From the NCBI GenBank assembly GCA_018659585.1, contig JABJMC010000005.1, positions 1 to 55,081 of the forward strand: a stretch of DNA of 55,081 nt, written 5' to 3'. Numbering within the stretch: position 1 is the stretch's first letter; every line of letters begins with the position of its first letter. Under the pieces are notes generated by a model, which was not told the origin of the DNA, did no database searches, and saw only the letters and a list, made by a program, of their open reading frames with translations. The translations under genes and the position numbers were made by a program. Below are positions 1 through 8,714 of this stretch, piece after piece. This DNA comes from Candidatus Peregrinibacteria bacterium (GTDB taxonomy: Bacteria > Patescibacteriota > Gracilibacteria > UBA1369 > UBA12473).

Positions 1-207
1 AGCACCAACAAAACCATCAATAAAGCCTTCTACCAAGCCAATAAAAGCACCCGCTACAGAAATTTCATACCAAGGATAAGCGCCAACGAGAAAACCAAGT
101 TGAGCTTCGAGATAGCCTGTGTAAACAGACAATAGGGTGGCTACAAATAAGCCAAGACCCCAAAGAAGGCCCATACTAAGGCCTGCAGCTTTCCAGCAAA
201 GTTTCAT
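1..207 (-). CDS. Holin-like small membrane protein (3' end outside window)
   Basis: The minus-strand frame is open from ATG at 207 to the left edge (69 codons), so the C-terminus is missing. The translation starts MKLCWKAAGLSMGLLWGLGL, followed by two hydrophobic segments and the motif GLVEGFIDGFVGA. The GLxWGxGLF start and the GFIDGF motif match a small family usually annotated as bacteriophage holin or hypothetical membrane protein in many bacteria, including CPR. I assign it by pattern memory, and a role in lysis is not implied. The gene lies directly downstream of L27 on the same strand. No Shine-Dalgarno sequence precedes the ATG; the upstream bases are instead pyrimidine-rich (CCCTCCTTTGT). 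Confidence 0.6.
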   Translation of the reverse strand, partial: MKLCWKAAGLSMGLLWGLGLFVATLLSVYTGYLEAQLGFLVGAYPWYEISVAGAFIGLVEGFIDGFVGA

Positions 208-248
208 ACAAAGGAGGGTTAAATATATTTCCTAATAAAAAAAGGAAA

Positions 249-521
249 TTAATTGACATGAACATGCATCTTGCGAAAAATTCGTCCATCAAATTTCTTA
301 ATCCGCTTTTCAGTAAAAGAGACTTTTCCGCCTTTAGTTGCGAACAAGGTGTGATCACGTCCAACACGAACGTTGTCTCCAGGTTGAAAAACAGTCCCTC
401 TTTGGCGGATAAGAATACCTCCGGCATTTACAGTTTGACCAGCATAACGTTTTACGCCAAGTCGTTTGGCATTGGAGTCGCGTCCGTTTTTCGTGGATCC
501 TCCGGCTTTTGTCTTTGACAT
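249..521 (-). CDS. rpmA: 50S ribosomal protein L27
   Basis: A 90-residue protein with the L27 signature: [20 protein letters not shown] at the N-terminus, then [20 protein letters not shown] and the internal [14 protein letters not shown] motif. L27 is part of the 50S subunit, and its N-terminal tail reaches the peptidyl-transferase centre. The tail here starts with the mature-type sequence and has no cleavable extension of the Firmicutes type. The usual partner rplU (L21) is not adjacent: the upstream neighbour is an HNH endonuclease gene. The length is normal for the family. The start ATG is unambiguous because the conserved tail begins there. Confidence 0.97.
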   Translation of the reverse strand: MSKTKAGGSTKNGRDSNAKRLGVKRYAGQTVNAGGILIRQRGTVFQPGDNVRVGRDHTLFATKGGKVSFTEKRIKKFDGRIFRKMHVHVN

Positions 522-607
522 CGCTTAAAGGGATTATTTTTTAAAGCGGCCACAATTTATAAGAAATTTGGAGTTATAGCAAGGGTTTTTTTGGAATAGG
601 GCCCAAC

Positions 608-1420
608 TCAGAGCCGCCTTTCTGCGCAAACTTTAAGGTCGATTGAATGCGCGATGGCGTGATGTTCCTTGCATAAAGGGGCCACATAGCGTGGATCGTG
701 CCGGTTGGTGAGAGCGAAGCGCTGGGTGTGATGAATGGCTTGCGCAGGACGCGTACAACCTGGCACAGAGCAACATTTGCCATGTTCTTTGGTGAGGATT
801 CGGCGAGTTTTGGCGGGAATGTAGCGCGAGGTAGTCTCAGGCGCCACTTCGCCAAGTTGCTCTTTTTGCTGGGCGATCTCGAGGTCACGTTTCTGAAGAA
901 ATTCAAGTAAGAGGTCATTAATGTTGATGCCTTTTTGCTGGAGTTCGATAAGACGACTTTGAACTTCGGGTGAAAATGATAAATTTTCAGGTTGGGGTCC
1001 GTGCCCGGGCACAGATTCTTCTCTGTTAAATTTCTCATCACGGACAAGTGTCTCAACCGCACTTTTTGACAAAACTTGAACTTGCGTAGATAAAAATTCC
1101 TCATTCTCTGGTGTCGCAATTGAGGCCACGCGCGCGAGTTTGTTCACGCTAACTTCGCCAGTTACGAGGAGGGCGTGAAGATGTGGTGTTTTCTGAAATT
1201 TTTCATCTAAACTAAGAACACGTTTAACCTGTTCCTTAGTCAGTCCAGCCAACTTAGCTGCATATTCAAAAATTGAACCAAAGCCATACTGCTTATAAAC
1301 ACGACGCTCAAAAATATCCGGAAGAATCCCAATAAATTTACGGCGCCACTCAAGGGCATTGCGGCCGTAGTTGAGAGCGAGTTTGTGAAGCTCGCGATTA
1401 GATAACTTTTTTATATTCAT
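608..1420 (-). CDS. HNH endonuclease family protein
   Basis: 270 residues. The C-terminal part (about 205-265) is an HNH nuclease core: RILTKEHGKCCSVPGCTR gives the two CxxC-like zinc cysteines, AIHHTQRF supplies the HH pair, and APLCKEHHAIAH the second zinc and histidine site. The N-terminal about 130 residues are helical and basic and resemble the helical region in front of HNH domains in DUF222-like proteins. Such proteins are common as solitary genes of unknown role in many bacteria. It could act in a mobile element or in defence, but nothing adjacent shows which. ATG at 1420 is the first start after an upstream stop, and no Shine-Dalgarno is visible. Confidence 0.85.
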   Translation of the reverse strand: MNIKKLSNRELHKLALNYGRNALEWRRKFIGILPDIFERRVYKQYGFGSIFEYAAKLAGLTKEQVKRVLSLDEKFQKTPHLHALLVTGEVSVNKLARVASIATPENEEFLSTQVQVLSKSAVETLVRDEKFNREESVPGHGPQPENLSFSPEVQSRLIELQQKGININDLLLEFLQKRDLEIAQQKEQLGEVAPETTSRYIPAKTRRILTKEHGKCCSVPGCTRPAQAIHHTQRFALTNRHDPRYVAPLCKEHHAIAHSIDLKVCAERRL

Positions 1421-1596
1421 TTTATGGGGTTAGGTGTGCCCTGATTTTGCACTTCTTAACAGGTTAAATCAAGCATTTTAATATGACAAAACTCATGGTG
1501 AGTTCATTATCACCTTTTTCGTATTGCAGGGTTATTAAATCGTGGCCTGCGATTTAGCGTAAACTGTACTTTGTCGTGTTAGCGCTTTAAGATTTC

Positions 1597-2622
1597 TTAC
1601 CTAAATTTCTTTCCTTCATAACGGACTATTTCTAAATTTGTTTGCTGTCCAAGGATTTCTTTGGAGAGAGGGTCATTGTAATCAGAATCGTAAACAACTT
1701 TTTTAATACCAGCGTTTAAGATCATTTTGGTGCAAATCACACACGGAAAGGTATTGCAATAAAGCGTGCTACCTTCGATATTGATACCGAATTTAGCGGC
1801 TTGAGTGATGGCATTTTGTTCGGCGTGTGTTCCACGACAAATTTCGTGACATTTACCTGATGGAATGCCCATTTTCTCACGCAGACAACCACCAACTTCG
1901 GCGCAATGTGGCACACCACGAGGAGCACCATTATAACCAGCTGTTAATTGTTGCCCGTCCTTTGCAATAACTGCCCCTACTCCCCGACGAAGACAGGTTG
2001 CCCGTTTAGCCCAGGTGTAGGAAATTTCCATAAAAATTTCATCAAAAGTAGGCCGAACATTCCCCTCCCACAACTCAATAAAATGCTCAAATTTTTGATC
2101 TAAATCTTCGAGCGATCCTTCGTTGAGAATAAGATGATCAACTTGGTCTAAACATTTTTTAACTTGTTGGCCTTCTGGGGGTTCACCAACTCCCTTTTCT
2201 TTTTCTAGTTTTTGCATCACAGTGTCGCGATCTAAATCTAAACCACCGCGCCTTCTTTCTAAAATTCGATTTACAAGGAGATCACTATTAGCGGTTACTC
2301 CTAAAACCTTGAAATTTGGTAATTCACGCAATTCCTCGATACAAGCCGGATTACGAATACCGTCAATAACCCAGTTTTCATCGGGGTTACTTGCAACTTT
2401 TTCGCGGGCTTTTAACCCTAATACGCCAGCACCATGTTCGGAGCGCAAAGAATTTCCAACCTGTTGGAGGTTTTCACGAGTGTGTTCTAAGCCACGAATT
2501 GTGGCTTCTTCGCGGACCATATCAGATAGAGAAATGTATTTAAAGCCGCGTGCTTCGAGTCTTTTGGAGATTTCTCCTTTGCCGCTACCCATGTATCCGG
2601 TGAGGCCAATGTATTTTGCCAT
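1597..2622 (-). CDS. P-loop kinase-like / dCMP deaminase fusion protein
   Basis: 341 residues with two domains. Residues 1 to about 185 are a P-loop nucleoside or dephospho-CoA kinase-like domain (GLTGYMGSGKGE at 6-17, DGIRNP near 90, ERRRGG lid-like region near 125). Residues about 190-335 are a zinc-dependent cytidine/deoxycytidylate deaminase: THAEQNA (His and catalytic Glu) near 265 and FPCVICTK (two zinc cysteines) near 292, with an extra CHEIC segment typical of dCMP deaminases. The expected reaction is dCMP to dUMP for thymidylate supply. Yeast Dcd1 has a similar P-loop-like N-terminal extension. Whether the kinase half is active is unknown. A promoter TTGGAA-17-TATAAT lies upstream. 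Confidence 0.88.
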   Translation of the reverse strand: MAKYIGLTGYMGSGKGEISKRLEARGFKYISLSDMVREEATIRGLEHTRENLQQVGNSLRSEHGAGVLGLKAREKVASNPDENWVIDGIRNPACIEELRELPNFKVLGVTANSDLLVNRILERRRGGLDLDRDTVMQKLEKEKGVGEPPEGQQVKKCLDQVDHLILNEGSLEDLDQKFEHFIELWEGNVRPTFDEIFMEISYTWAKRATCLRRGVGAVIAKDGQQLTAGYNGAPRGVPHCAEVGGCLREKMGIPSGKCHEICRGTHAEQNAITQAAKFGINIEGSTLYCNTFPCVICTKMILNAGIKKVVYDSDYNDPLSKEILGQQTNLEIVRYEGKKFR

Positions 2623-2645
2623 AGTGAATGTTTTTAAGTGCCGCC

Positions 2646-2674
2646 ATTATAAGCCATTTTCCCGCCCCTTCCAA
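2646..2674 (-). promoter_or_regulatory. Sigma70-type promoter for the kinase/deaminase gene
   Basis: On the minus strand, TTGGAA (2674-2669), a 17-bp spacer and TATAAT (2651-2646). The predicted start near 2639 leaves a leader of about 17 nt. It lies back to back with the plus-strand promoter of the M23 gene. Confidence 0.65.
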
Positions 2675-2676
2675 CC

Positions 2677-2705
2677 TGGATTTTCTCCTGAAAATAAGGT
2701 ATAAT
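2677..2705 (+). promoter_or_regulatory. Promoter for the M23 peptidase gene
   Basis: A perfect TATAAT at 2700-2705 with a weak -35 (TGGATT at 2677-2682, 17-bp spacer). Transcription would start near 2712. This supports translation from ATG 2736 and not from the longer reading frame that begins at 2628, upstream of the promoter. Confidence 0.6.
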
Positions 2706-2735
2706 ATGGGGATAAAATTGTATTTTACCCAAATT

Positions 2736-4388
2736 ATGTCCTCACTATTGCGAAAAATATTGGTTGTTTCATTGCTCGGAACGTTCCTGATTGGAATGGG
2801 AATCCCAGCTGTGTGGGCTGAGGATTCAGAGGAAACCATAAAGATTGAGGAAGTTGTGGAACCAGCTGCTCCTGTTATTTCGGATGCAGTTCGAAATGCT
2901 TATTTGATGATCAAATTGCAACAATATTTGCAACAGTCCGAGCGAAACTACAACTCTCTTCAAGAAAAGATGGACTTAACAAAAGGAGAAATTGATGAAA
3001 ACCGTTATACAATTGATACTTTGGATGGTCAGGTTAATCAGCTGGATAAGTTAATTGTGGAAACTGATGACAAAATTAAAAGTGTTCAGACGCAAATTGC
3101 CGAAAAAGAACAGGAAATTCGTAATTCTCTAGAAACTATTGAATTTAGTCGAGTTCAGATTGATGGACAAAAAGAAGCAGTTGGATCTTATATTCGTCTT
3201 ATTTATTTTGAAAAAAATCTGAATTCTTCGAGTAACATGCAAACTAATTTTCTTAAGATGTTTTTCCGAACAGGAACAGTTTCAACCACTCTTCAGAACT
3301 CTACTTTTTTAGGAATGTTAGAAAAACAGGCTGAAAATTTGATTGATGGTTTGCAGTCTCTAGAGCGTCAACAGAAAAAGGAAAACTACGACATTACCCT
3401 TAAACAACAACAATTAGATGAACTTAATAAGGATTTAGAGGAAGAATATCGTAATTTGACGGCGCAACTAGAAGGTAAACAAAATTTTCTCAATGAAACT
3501 GAGGGCAGTGATGAAATCTACCGGGAATTGTTTGCTTCGTATAAAGCGGCTCAAGAGGCGATTTTGGAGGAAATTAATCTGTTTCAAACAAACATTTCCG
3601 CTTTGGAAGATCGTTTAGCTGAATACCAAGACACAATTACGGCAGAGGAATTAGCGGCAATTGATCAAATTCGTGTTGATTCCGAAGATGCCACGGGTAT
3701 TCATGATGCTTCTAATTTCTTGGATTTAGATTGGCCAGTTAGCCCAGAATTAGGTTTAACTGCTTATTTTGATGATGAAAAATATGTGGAATTATTTGGA
3801 GCATCTCATCATGCTATGGATGTAAGAATTGCGCATGGTTCGATTATTTATGCCCCGGCGGATGCCGTAGTTTACCGAGTGAATGATGCGGCCAAATTAG
3901 ACGATGAAACCGCTAAACTTGGATATGGGTATATTATTTTGGCGCACAGAAAAGGAACCATGACTTTGTATGGTCATATTTCCGGAGCTTTGGTTCAGGA
4001 GGGTGATTATGTTCACCGCGGTCAAATGATTGGGCTTACCGGTGGTACTCCAGGAACTCCTGGAGCGGGAGCGCGCACAACAGGCGCTCACTTGCACATG
4101 GAGGTTATTCAAGATGGAATTCGCGTTGACCCACTGGAATATTTACCACTAACTGAAGTCCCAACTGATTCACTATTGGAACAGTACTTGCCACTTCTAC
4201 AACAGCAGATTCAAGAAGAATTAGATGCTATCGCGGAAGCGGAGGCAGTAGCCGAAGAAACGGAAGCGGAGGTTGCTCAAGAAGAAGATCCTTGGGGAGA
4301 CCGCGATGAAGGTTTGGCTATTCCAATTTTGATTGAAGATTTAACGCCAGAACAAGAAGCAGATTTTTGGACGCAGGGTGAAAATTAA
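2736..4388 (+). CDS. Secreted M23 (LytM) murein endopeptidase with coiled coil
   Basis: 550 residues from ATG 2736. The N-terminus MSSLLRKILVVSLLGTFLIG is a signal peptide ending near VWAED. Residues about 50-310 are a long coiled coil of the EnvC/PcsB type. Residues about 335-480 are an M23 metallopeptidase: HHAMD (HxxxD) near 357, YGH, and HLHME (HxH) near 451 supply the zinc ligands and catalytic histidine, so the enzyme should be active. The Glu/Ala-rich tail is acidic. The probable role is cleavage of peptidoglycan cross-links at the cell surface during division. An in-frame extension to 2628 exists but would precede the promoter and the signal peptide. The gene ends tail-to-tail with the next one, overlapping by 4 bp. 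Confidence 0.92.
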   Translation: MSSLLRKILVVSLLGTFLIGMGIPAVWAEDSEETIKIEEVVEPAAPVISDAVRNAYLMIKLQQYLQQSERNYNSLQEKMDLTKGEIDENRYTIDTLDGQVNQLDKLIVETDDKIKSVQTQIAEKEQEIRNSLETIEFSRVQIDGQKEAVGSYIRLIYFEKNLNSSSNMQTNFLKMFFRTGTVSTTLQNSTFLGMLEKQAENLIDGLQSLERQQKKENYDITLKQQQLDELNKDLEEEYRNLTAQLEGKQNFLNETEGSDEIYRELFASYKAAQEAILEEINLFQTNISALEDRLAEYQDTITAEELAAIDQIRVDSEDATGIHDASNFLDLDWPVSPELGLTAYFDDEKYVELFGASHHAMDVRIAHGSIIYAPADAVVYRVNDAAKLDDETAKLGYGYIILAHRKGTMTLYGHISGALVQEGDYVHRGQMIGLTGGTPGTPGAGARTTGAHLHMEVIQDGIRVDPLEYLPLTEVPTDSLLEQYLPLLQQQIQEELDAIAEAEAVAEETEAEVAQEEDPWGDRDEGLAIPILIEDLTPEQEADFWTQGEN

Positions 4389-5113
4389 AACTGCGACTTA
4401 ACAACAAAATAAGCTGCTCCTCCTAAAAGAATAAGGACTAAGAGTAAGCCCCAGACTCCTTTGCCACTCTTTTTTTCGATCTTATAAAGATTAAGACCTT
4501 CGGCAGTTACTTTGGCCACACCAACGTACTGGTTGATGGTTTCGACAACGAGCTTGGCGCTTTTGTAATTGGGAAGACCGCGTTCTTTGTTATCTAGAAA
4601 AAAGTACTTTTCTTTATCTTTTTTGAGTTGAAGGTAAGGGTGATAATTCAAATGAAGTTTAGTGGTTTTGGTATGAATGCGTTCAACCTCTTCCTCACGT
4701 TCGTTTGTAGTTGGGATTGCTTGAGCCACATCATGTTCTTCTTGAAGAACTTCTTGGTCCGTTTTGACTGGTTCGACTGAGGAATAACTTTCTTCTTCAC
4801 GAACACGTTCAACATCCGCAAATTCTACTTCATCAAAATTAAAAACTACTCGCTTGCGACCTAAGTGCTCTTCAACGGTATTGCGCGCCCCATCAATCAG
4901 TAAAATTTGCTTTTGCTTAAGCATGATATAAGCCGTAAGCCCAGCTACAGATGGACCTAACAAAAGAGCGATTAAATTATATAAAGTCAGGGCTCCTATT
5001 ACAGAAATCCCAGCTCCTAATCCTAAAACTCCAATTATTCCAATAAGAGCAGGCATTGTTTTTTCGACATAAACAAAGGTCACCCGATCTTTTTCGTTGA
5101 TGGTTTTGAGCAT
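4385..5113 (-). CDS. Membrane protein of unknown function
   Basis: 242 residues, not assigned to a family. It has two closely spaced transmembrane segments near the N-terminus (MPALIGIIGVLGLGAG and NLIALLLGPSVAGLTAY), an acidic, Glu-rich middle region (about 85-140), a small folded part (HLNYHPYLQLKKDKEKYFFL to VVETINQYVGVAKV) and a C-terminal transmembrane helix (WGLLLVLILLGGAAYFVV). The charged middle is probably cytoplasmic. It overlaps the M23 gene tail-to-tail by 4 bp and lies downstream of the RND efflux genes on the same strand. No function can be inferred. Confidence 0.75.
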   Translation of the reverse strand: MLKTINEKDRVTFVYVEKTMPALIGIIGVLGLGAGISVIGALTLYNLIALLLGPSVAGLTAYIMLKQKQILLIDGARNTVEEHLGRKRVVFNFDEVEFADVERVREEESYSSVEPVKTDQEVLQEEHDVAQAIPTTNEREEEVERIHTKTTKLHLNYHPYLQLKKDKEKYFFLDNKERGLPNYKSAKLVVETINQYVGVAKVTAEGLNLYKIEKKSGKGVWGLLLVLILLGGAAYFVVKSQF

Positions 5114-5155
5114 GACAGTTTAGTTTAAAATTGGACGTTAGAATTTTAGCACATT

Positions 5156-5584
5156 CTATAATTCAGAACCATCTCCTAGTAATCCAAGTTCATCTAAATT
5201 ACTTAAAAGGAGCCTACTTGAAATCCTTGGCTTTCCAGGAGGAGAAAATGTCCTGATTCGATGGGCAAGAGGCTTAAGAGAAGGTGGTCTGGATCCTTTG
5301 AGACGTTTTCGTTCAACTCGCTCTCTTGATTTTTTCCTTCTTCTTTCAAGTCTAGCTTGGTGTCTTGGGATTTCTTCTAGCCAATTACTATAGCGTTCCT
5401 CCCACTCCTTCTGGACAAGGTCAAACTTTACACGCTCTACCCCCGAAGTGTCATTAAAAGCTTTTATTGGGTAAGTAGGTGCTTCTGTACCTTCTAACCA
5501 TTTAGAAAAAGCAATCGGGGGCATTCCTTCTAAATGCCGATCAGGGGGTAGACTCTTTTCTAGTCTAGGTGGCTTAAGATTCAT
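5156..5584 (-). CDS. Small basic protein of unknown function, coupled to RND gene
   Basis: 142 residues, rich in Arg, Lys and Pro (for example RLERRRKKSRERVERKRLKG), with no recognisable domain, signal peptide or membrane helix. Its ATG at 5584 lies inside the last codons of the RND transporter gene (11-bp overlap), which suggests translational coupling and supports it as a real gene. The length and low complexity leave some doubt. If real, it is co-transcribed with the efflux pump, but nothing ties it to transport. Confidence 0.5.
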   Translation of the reverse strand: MNLKPPRLEKSLPPDRHLEGMPPIAFSKWLEGTEAPTYPIKAFNDTSGVERVKFDLVQKEWEERYSNWLEEIPRHQARLERRRKKSRERVERKRLKGSRPPSLKPLAHRIRTFSPPGKPRISSRLLLSNLDELGLLGDGSEL

Positions 5585-8500
5585 GTTGTTTTTTTATTTC
5601 GTAACGACTTTCTACAATAAAATATAAAACAGGAATTACAAATAAAGTCAAAAGCGTAGAAAAACTAAGCCCAAAAATAATAGACACTCCCAAACTCCCC
5701 CACATCTCATCGGTAAGAGTTGTTGGTATAATAGCTAAAACCGTGGTGAGAGTAGTAAGGACAACCGGACGAAAGCGACGACTAGCCCCTTCGAGAATAG
5801 CTAATTCAATTTCCAGACCATCCTGACGTTGTTTATTAATGGCATCAATAATCAAAATCGCGTTATTTACCACAATTCCCACTAGAGCAACTACTCCAAT
5901 GAATCCTGGAAAATTAAGACTCATGCCCATAACAAGTAAACCACCGAAAACACCAATTAAAGCCAGTGGCATGGTCGACAAAATAATAAAAGGCTGAGCA
6001 TAAGAATTAAACTGCGCAATTAAAATCAAATAAATTAGAACCACCGCCACCCATAAAGCATAAAATAAATTTGTAAAAGACTCTTTTATTTCCTCATCTT
6101 CACCACCAAAGGAGACTCCAAAACCGTTTGGGAAATCATAACCTTCTAGTTCTTGCTGAAAGGCCGCTAGAACTTGCCCTGAGTTGTAATTAGGAAGAAG
6201 CTGGCTGCGGATAGTGATGGTTTTATCTAAATCGTGATGACTAATAGAACTTAAACTTCCGGCTAACTCTGCCTCGACAAAAGTACTAAGTGGGACTGGT
6301 CCCACCATGGTCATAATTTGTAATTGTTCAAGGTCTTCTAGACTTTCTCTATCTTCTTCGTTAAGACGCATAATAATGTCTGTTTCTTCACCGTTTTCAC
6401 GGAAAACACCCAGATCCATTCCACTTTGAGCATTGCGCAAAAAGCTGGCTACCGTGGTGGTGGTAAGACCAAGAGTTTGCATTTTATCGCGATCAAAACG
6501 AATTTGATATTCTTGAATAGATTCCTGAAGTCCATCGTCAATTTCTACGGTTCCTTCGACTGTTCTAAGAATGCCGGCTAAATCTTTGGCAAGGACTTGA
6601 AGTTGATCATTATCATCGCCAAAGACCCGGAAAACAATGGGGTCATCCGAGGGTGGGCCCTCCTCAAATAAAACGAAAGTTATCGTAGCCCCAACTAATT
6701 CGGGGGCCTCGATACCGCGCATTAATTCTATTATTTCGGCACTTGTCATTTCACGTTCATCTGGCTCAAATAGCATAATTGAAAAGTAGAGTGAATTTTC
6801 AACACTACTACTAGCTAAACTAAAATCAAATTCCGAGGCTCCTTGAGCTCCGGCTAAAGCCATAAAATGCTTTACACCGTCAATCGTTTTGATGTGCTCT
6901 TCAAGAACTTTCGTGGCTTCGTTACTTTTTTCTAATTCAGTCCCCTGCGGCAAAGTGACATTAATTGTAACCCAAGAACTATCCGCACTAGGGAACATTT
7001 CTACGGGAACTATTCCTGTTATTGGCAAAGCTAAAGATCCCACAAAAAGCAAACCTAACAGAAAAATTGCACCTCGACGGCGTTTTTTATTATGGAGCAA
7101 TAAGCTAAGAGCTGTCCGATATTTTTCACGCAAGACAGCAAAACGAATGCGTTTTACTTGCCGGGCTTCGGCTTCGGTTTGTTTAGGAATAAATTTAGAG
7201 GCAAAACAGGGCACCAAAACAATCCCTACAAAAAGCGCCCCAGATAAGGCAAAAACTACCATATAAGGAATCACTCGGATGTATTCACCCATAATCCCAG
7301 TCATAAATAACATGGGCACAAAAGCTGAAATTGTTGTTAATACCGCTGAAATAAGAGGAATCCCAATTTCATTAGCCGCCATTAAAGCGGCTTTGCGACG
7401 GCCGCAACCTGTAGAATGAACCATCCTATAGATGTTTTCTACCATTACAATTCCGTTATCCACCAACATTCCCAGAGCTAAAATCAGGGCAAATAAAGTT
7501 AGTCCATTAATACTCATTCCTGTAAAAACCAACATCCCAAAAGCAATCCCCAAAGAGAGAGGAATCACCATAGAAGCAATTAAAGCGGCTTGAATTCCCA
7601 GGAACAAAATCAAAATGGCACACACAATCAAAATACTAATTCCAACGTTACGCATCAGATTATTAATTTCTTTTTCAGCCTCAGCAATTCCATCCCAAAT
7701 CACTACTAATTCCGCGTCTCCTAGTTTTCCAGAATCTTGTAATTCTTGAATACGAGCGTGAATTTCCTCACCAACTTTAATAATGTTATCGCCCTGCCGT
7801 TTAATCACAGACAAACCAACGGAACTAAACTCTTCCCAAGTCCCATCGTCGGTAATACGGCTCACTCGAGCATAAGAATTCATGTCGCGCGTTGTTTCCT
7901 CGACCGTTGCTAAATAGCGCAAATAAATAGGTGTGGCATCTTCGGAATAGGTAACAACTAAATTCCGGATATCAGTTAGACTCTCGAACTCTCCGAGAAC
8001 ACGCAGGACGTAGTTTTGATTATTAATGGAAAGATCACCAACCGGAATATTAACGTTTTCAGTGTAAAAAACACGGGCAATTTGATCTAAAGTAACCCCA
8101 TAAAGTGCCAACCTATTGGCATCAACATTTATTTGAATTTCACTCTGTAAAGTTCCACTTACTGTTACATCTCCAACTCCCACAATCTCTTCTAATTCTT
8201 CTTCTAGAAGCTCTGCTTTTTCAGTAAGAAACTCTAGTCCTTTAGTACTAACTAAATTCATGTCTAAAATGGCAAAATCACTCATTTCAACTTTCATGAC
8301 CGAAGGATCTCCTGCATCTTCAGGCAACTGAGAACTAACTTCAGCCACTTTGTTTTGGACTTGTTGAACCTTGTCATCCATATCCACGTCATAGGAAAAC
8401 TCAACCATAATGCTAGATATGGAAAAGCTAGAGGTAGAAGTAATATTTGTAATATCATCAACCTCGTTAATTTGAGTTTCTAGTTTGTTGGTAATTTGCG

Positions 8501-8708
8501 ATTCAATGTCTTCGGGTGAGGCACCGGCATAATATGTTGAGATAACAGCGTACGGAATATTGATCTCCGGCGCCTGTTCACGCGGCAAAGTCGCATAAGC
8601 AAAAGTTCCCCAAATCACTAACATCATAGCCACTAAAGTAGTAATTCGGTGATTATCTATAAAAATTTTGGCAATACGCCCTACTATATTTAATTCTTTG
8701 TATTCCAT
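5574..8708 (-). CDS. RND family efflux transporter (AcrB/HAE1-like)
   Basis: 1044 residues, the usual length for RND pumps. Twelve transmembrane segments in the 1+5+1+5 arrangement can be followed, with two large extracytoplasmic loops. The N-terminus (TLPREQAPEINIPYAVIST, YYAGASPEDIE) is typical. The TM4 proton-relay motif reads LVDNGIVMVENI near 416 (one Asp; AcrB has two). The TM10 motif reads GIVVNNAILIIDAIN near 953 and lacks the lysine of AcrB, as in many HAE1-type pumps. It should export hydrophobic compounds or lipids using the proton gradient, with the adaptor encoded just upstream (6-bp gap). No outer-membrane TolC-type factor is in the window, which fits a monoderm cell. Confidence 0.95.
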   Translation of the reverse strand: MEYKELNIVGRIAKIFIDNHRITTLVAMMLVIWGTFAYATLPREQAPEINIPYAVISTYYAGASPEDIESQITNKLETQINEVDDITNITSTSSFSISSIMVEFSYDVDMDDKVQQVQNKVAEVSSQLPEDAGDPSVMKVEMSDFAILDMNLVSTKGLEFLTEKAELLEEELEEIVGVGDVTVSGTLQSEIQINVDANRLALYGVTLDQIARVFYTENVNIPVGDLSINNQNYVLRVLGEFESLTDIRNLVVTYSEDATPIYLRYLATVEETTRDMNSYARVSRITDDGTWEEFSSVGLSVIKRQGDNIIKVGEEIHARIQELQDSGKLGDAELVVIWDGIAEAEKEINNLMRNVGISILIVCAILILFLGIQAALIASMVIPLSLGIAFGMLVFTGMSINGLTLFALILALGMLVDNGIVMVENIYRMVHSTGCGRRKAALMAANEIGIPLISAVLTTISAFVPMLFMTGIMGEYIRVIPYMVVFALSGALFVGIVLVPCFASKFIPKQTEAEARQVKRIRFAVLREKYRTALSLLLHNKKRRRGAIFLLGLLFVGSLALPITGIVPVEMFPSADSSWVTINVTLPQGTELEKSNEATKVLEEHIKTIDGVKHFMALAGAQGASEFDFSLASSSVENSLYFSIMLFEPDEREMTSAEIIELMRGIEAPELVGATITFVLFEEGPPSDDPIVFRVFGDDNDQLQVLAKDLAGILRTVEGTVEIDDGLQESIQEYQIRFDRDKMQTLGLTTTTVASFLRNAQSGMDLGVFRENGEETDIIMRLNEEDRESLEDLEQLQIMTMVGPVPLSTFVEAELAGSLSSISHHDLDKTITIRSQLLPNYNSGQVLAAFQQELEGYDFPNGFGVSFGGEDEEIKESFTNLFYALWVAVVLIYLILIAQFNSYAQPFIILSTMPLALIGVFGGLLVMGMSLNFPGFIGVVALVGIVVNNAILIIDAINKQRQDGLEIELAILEGASRRFRPVVLTTLTTVLAIIPTTLTDEMWGSLGVSIIFGLSFSTLLTLFVIPVLYFIVESRYEIKKQHES

Positions 8709-8714
8709 TAATTC

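Noticed and set aside
2628-2735. N-terminal extension of the M23 peptidase
   Set aside because: It lies upstream of and across the TATAAT at 2700 and would place 36 residues before a clear signal peptide.
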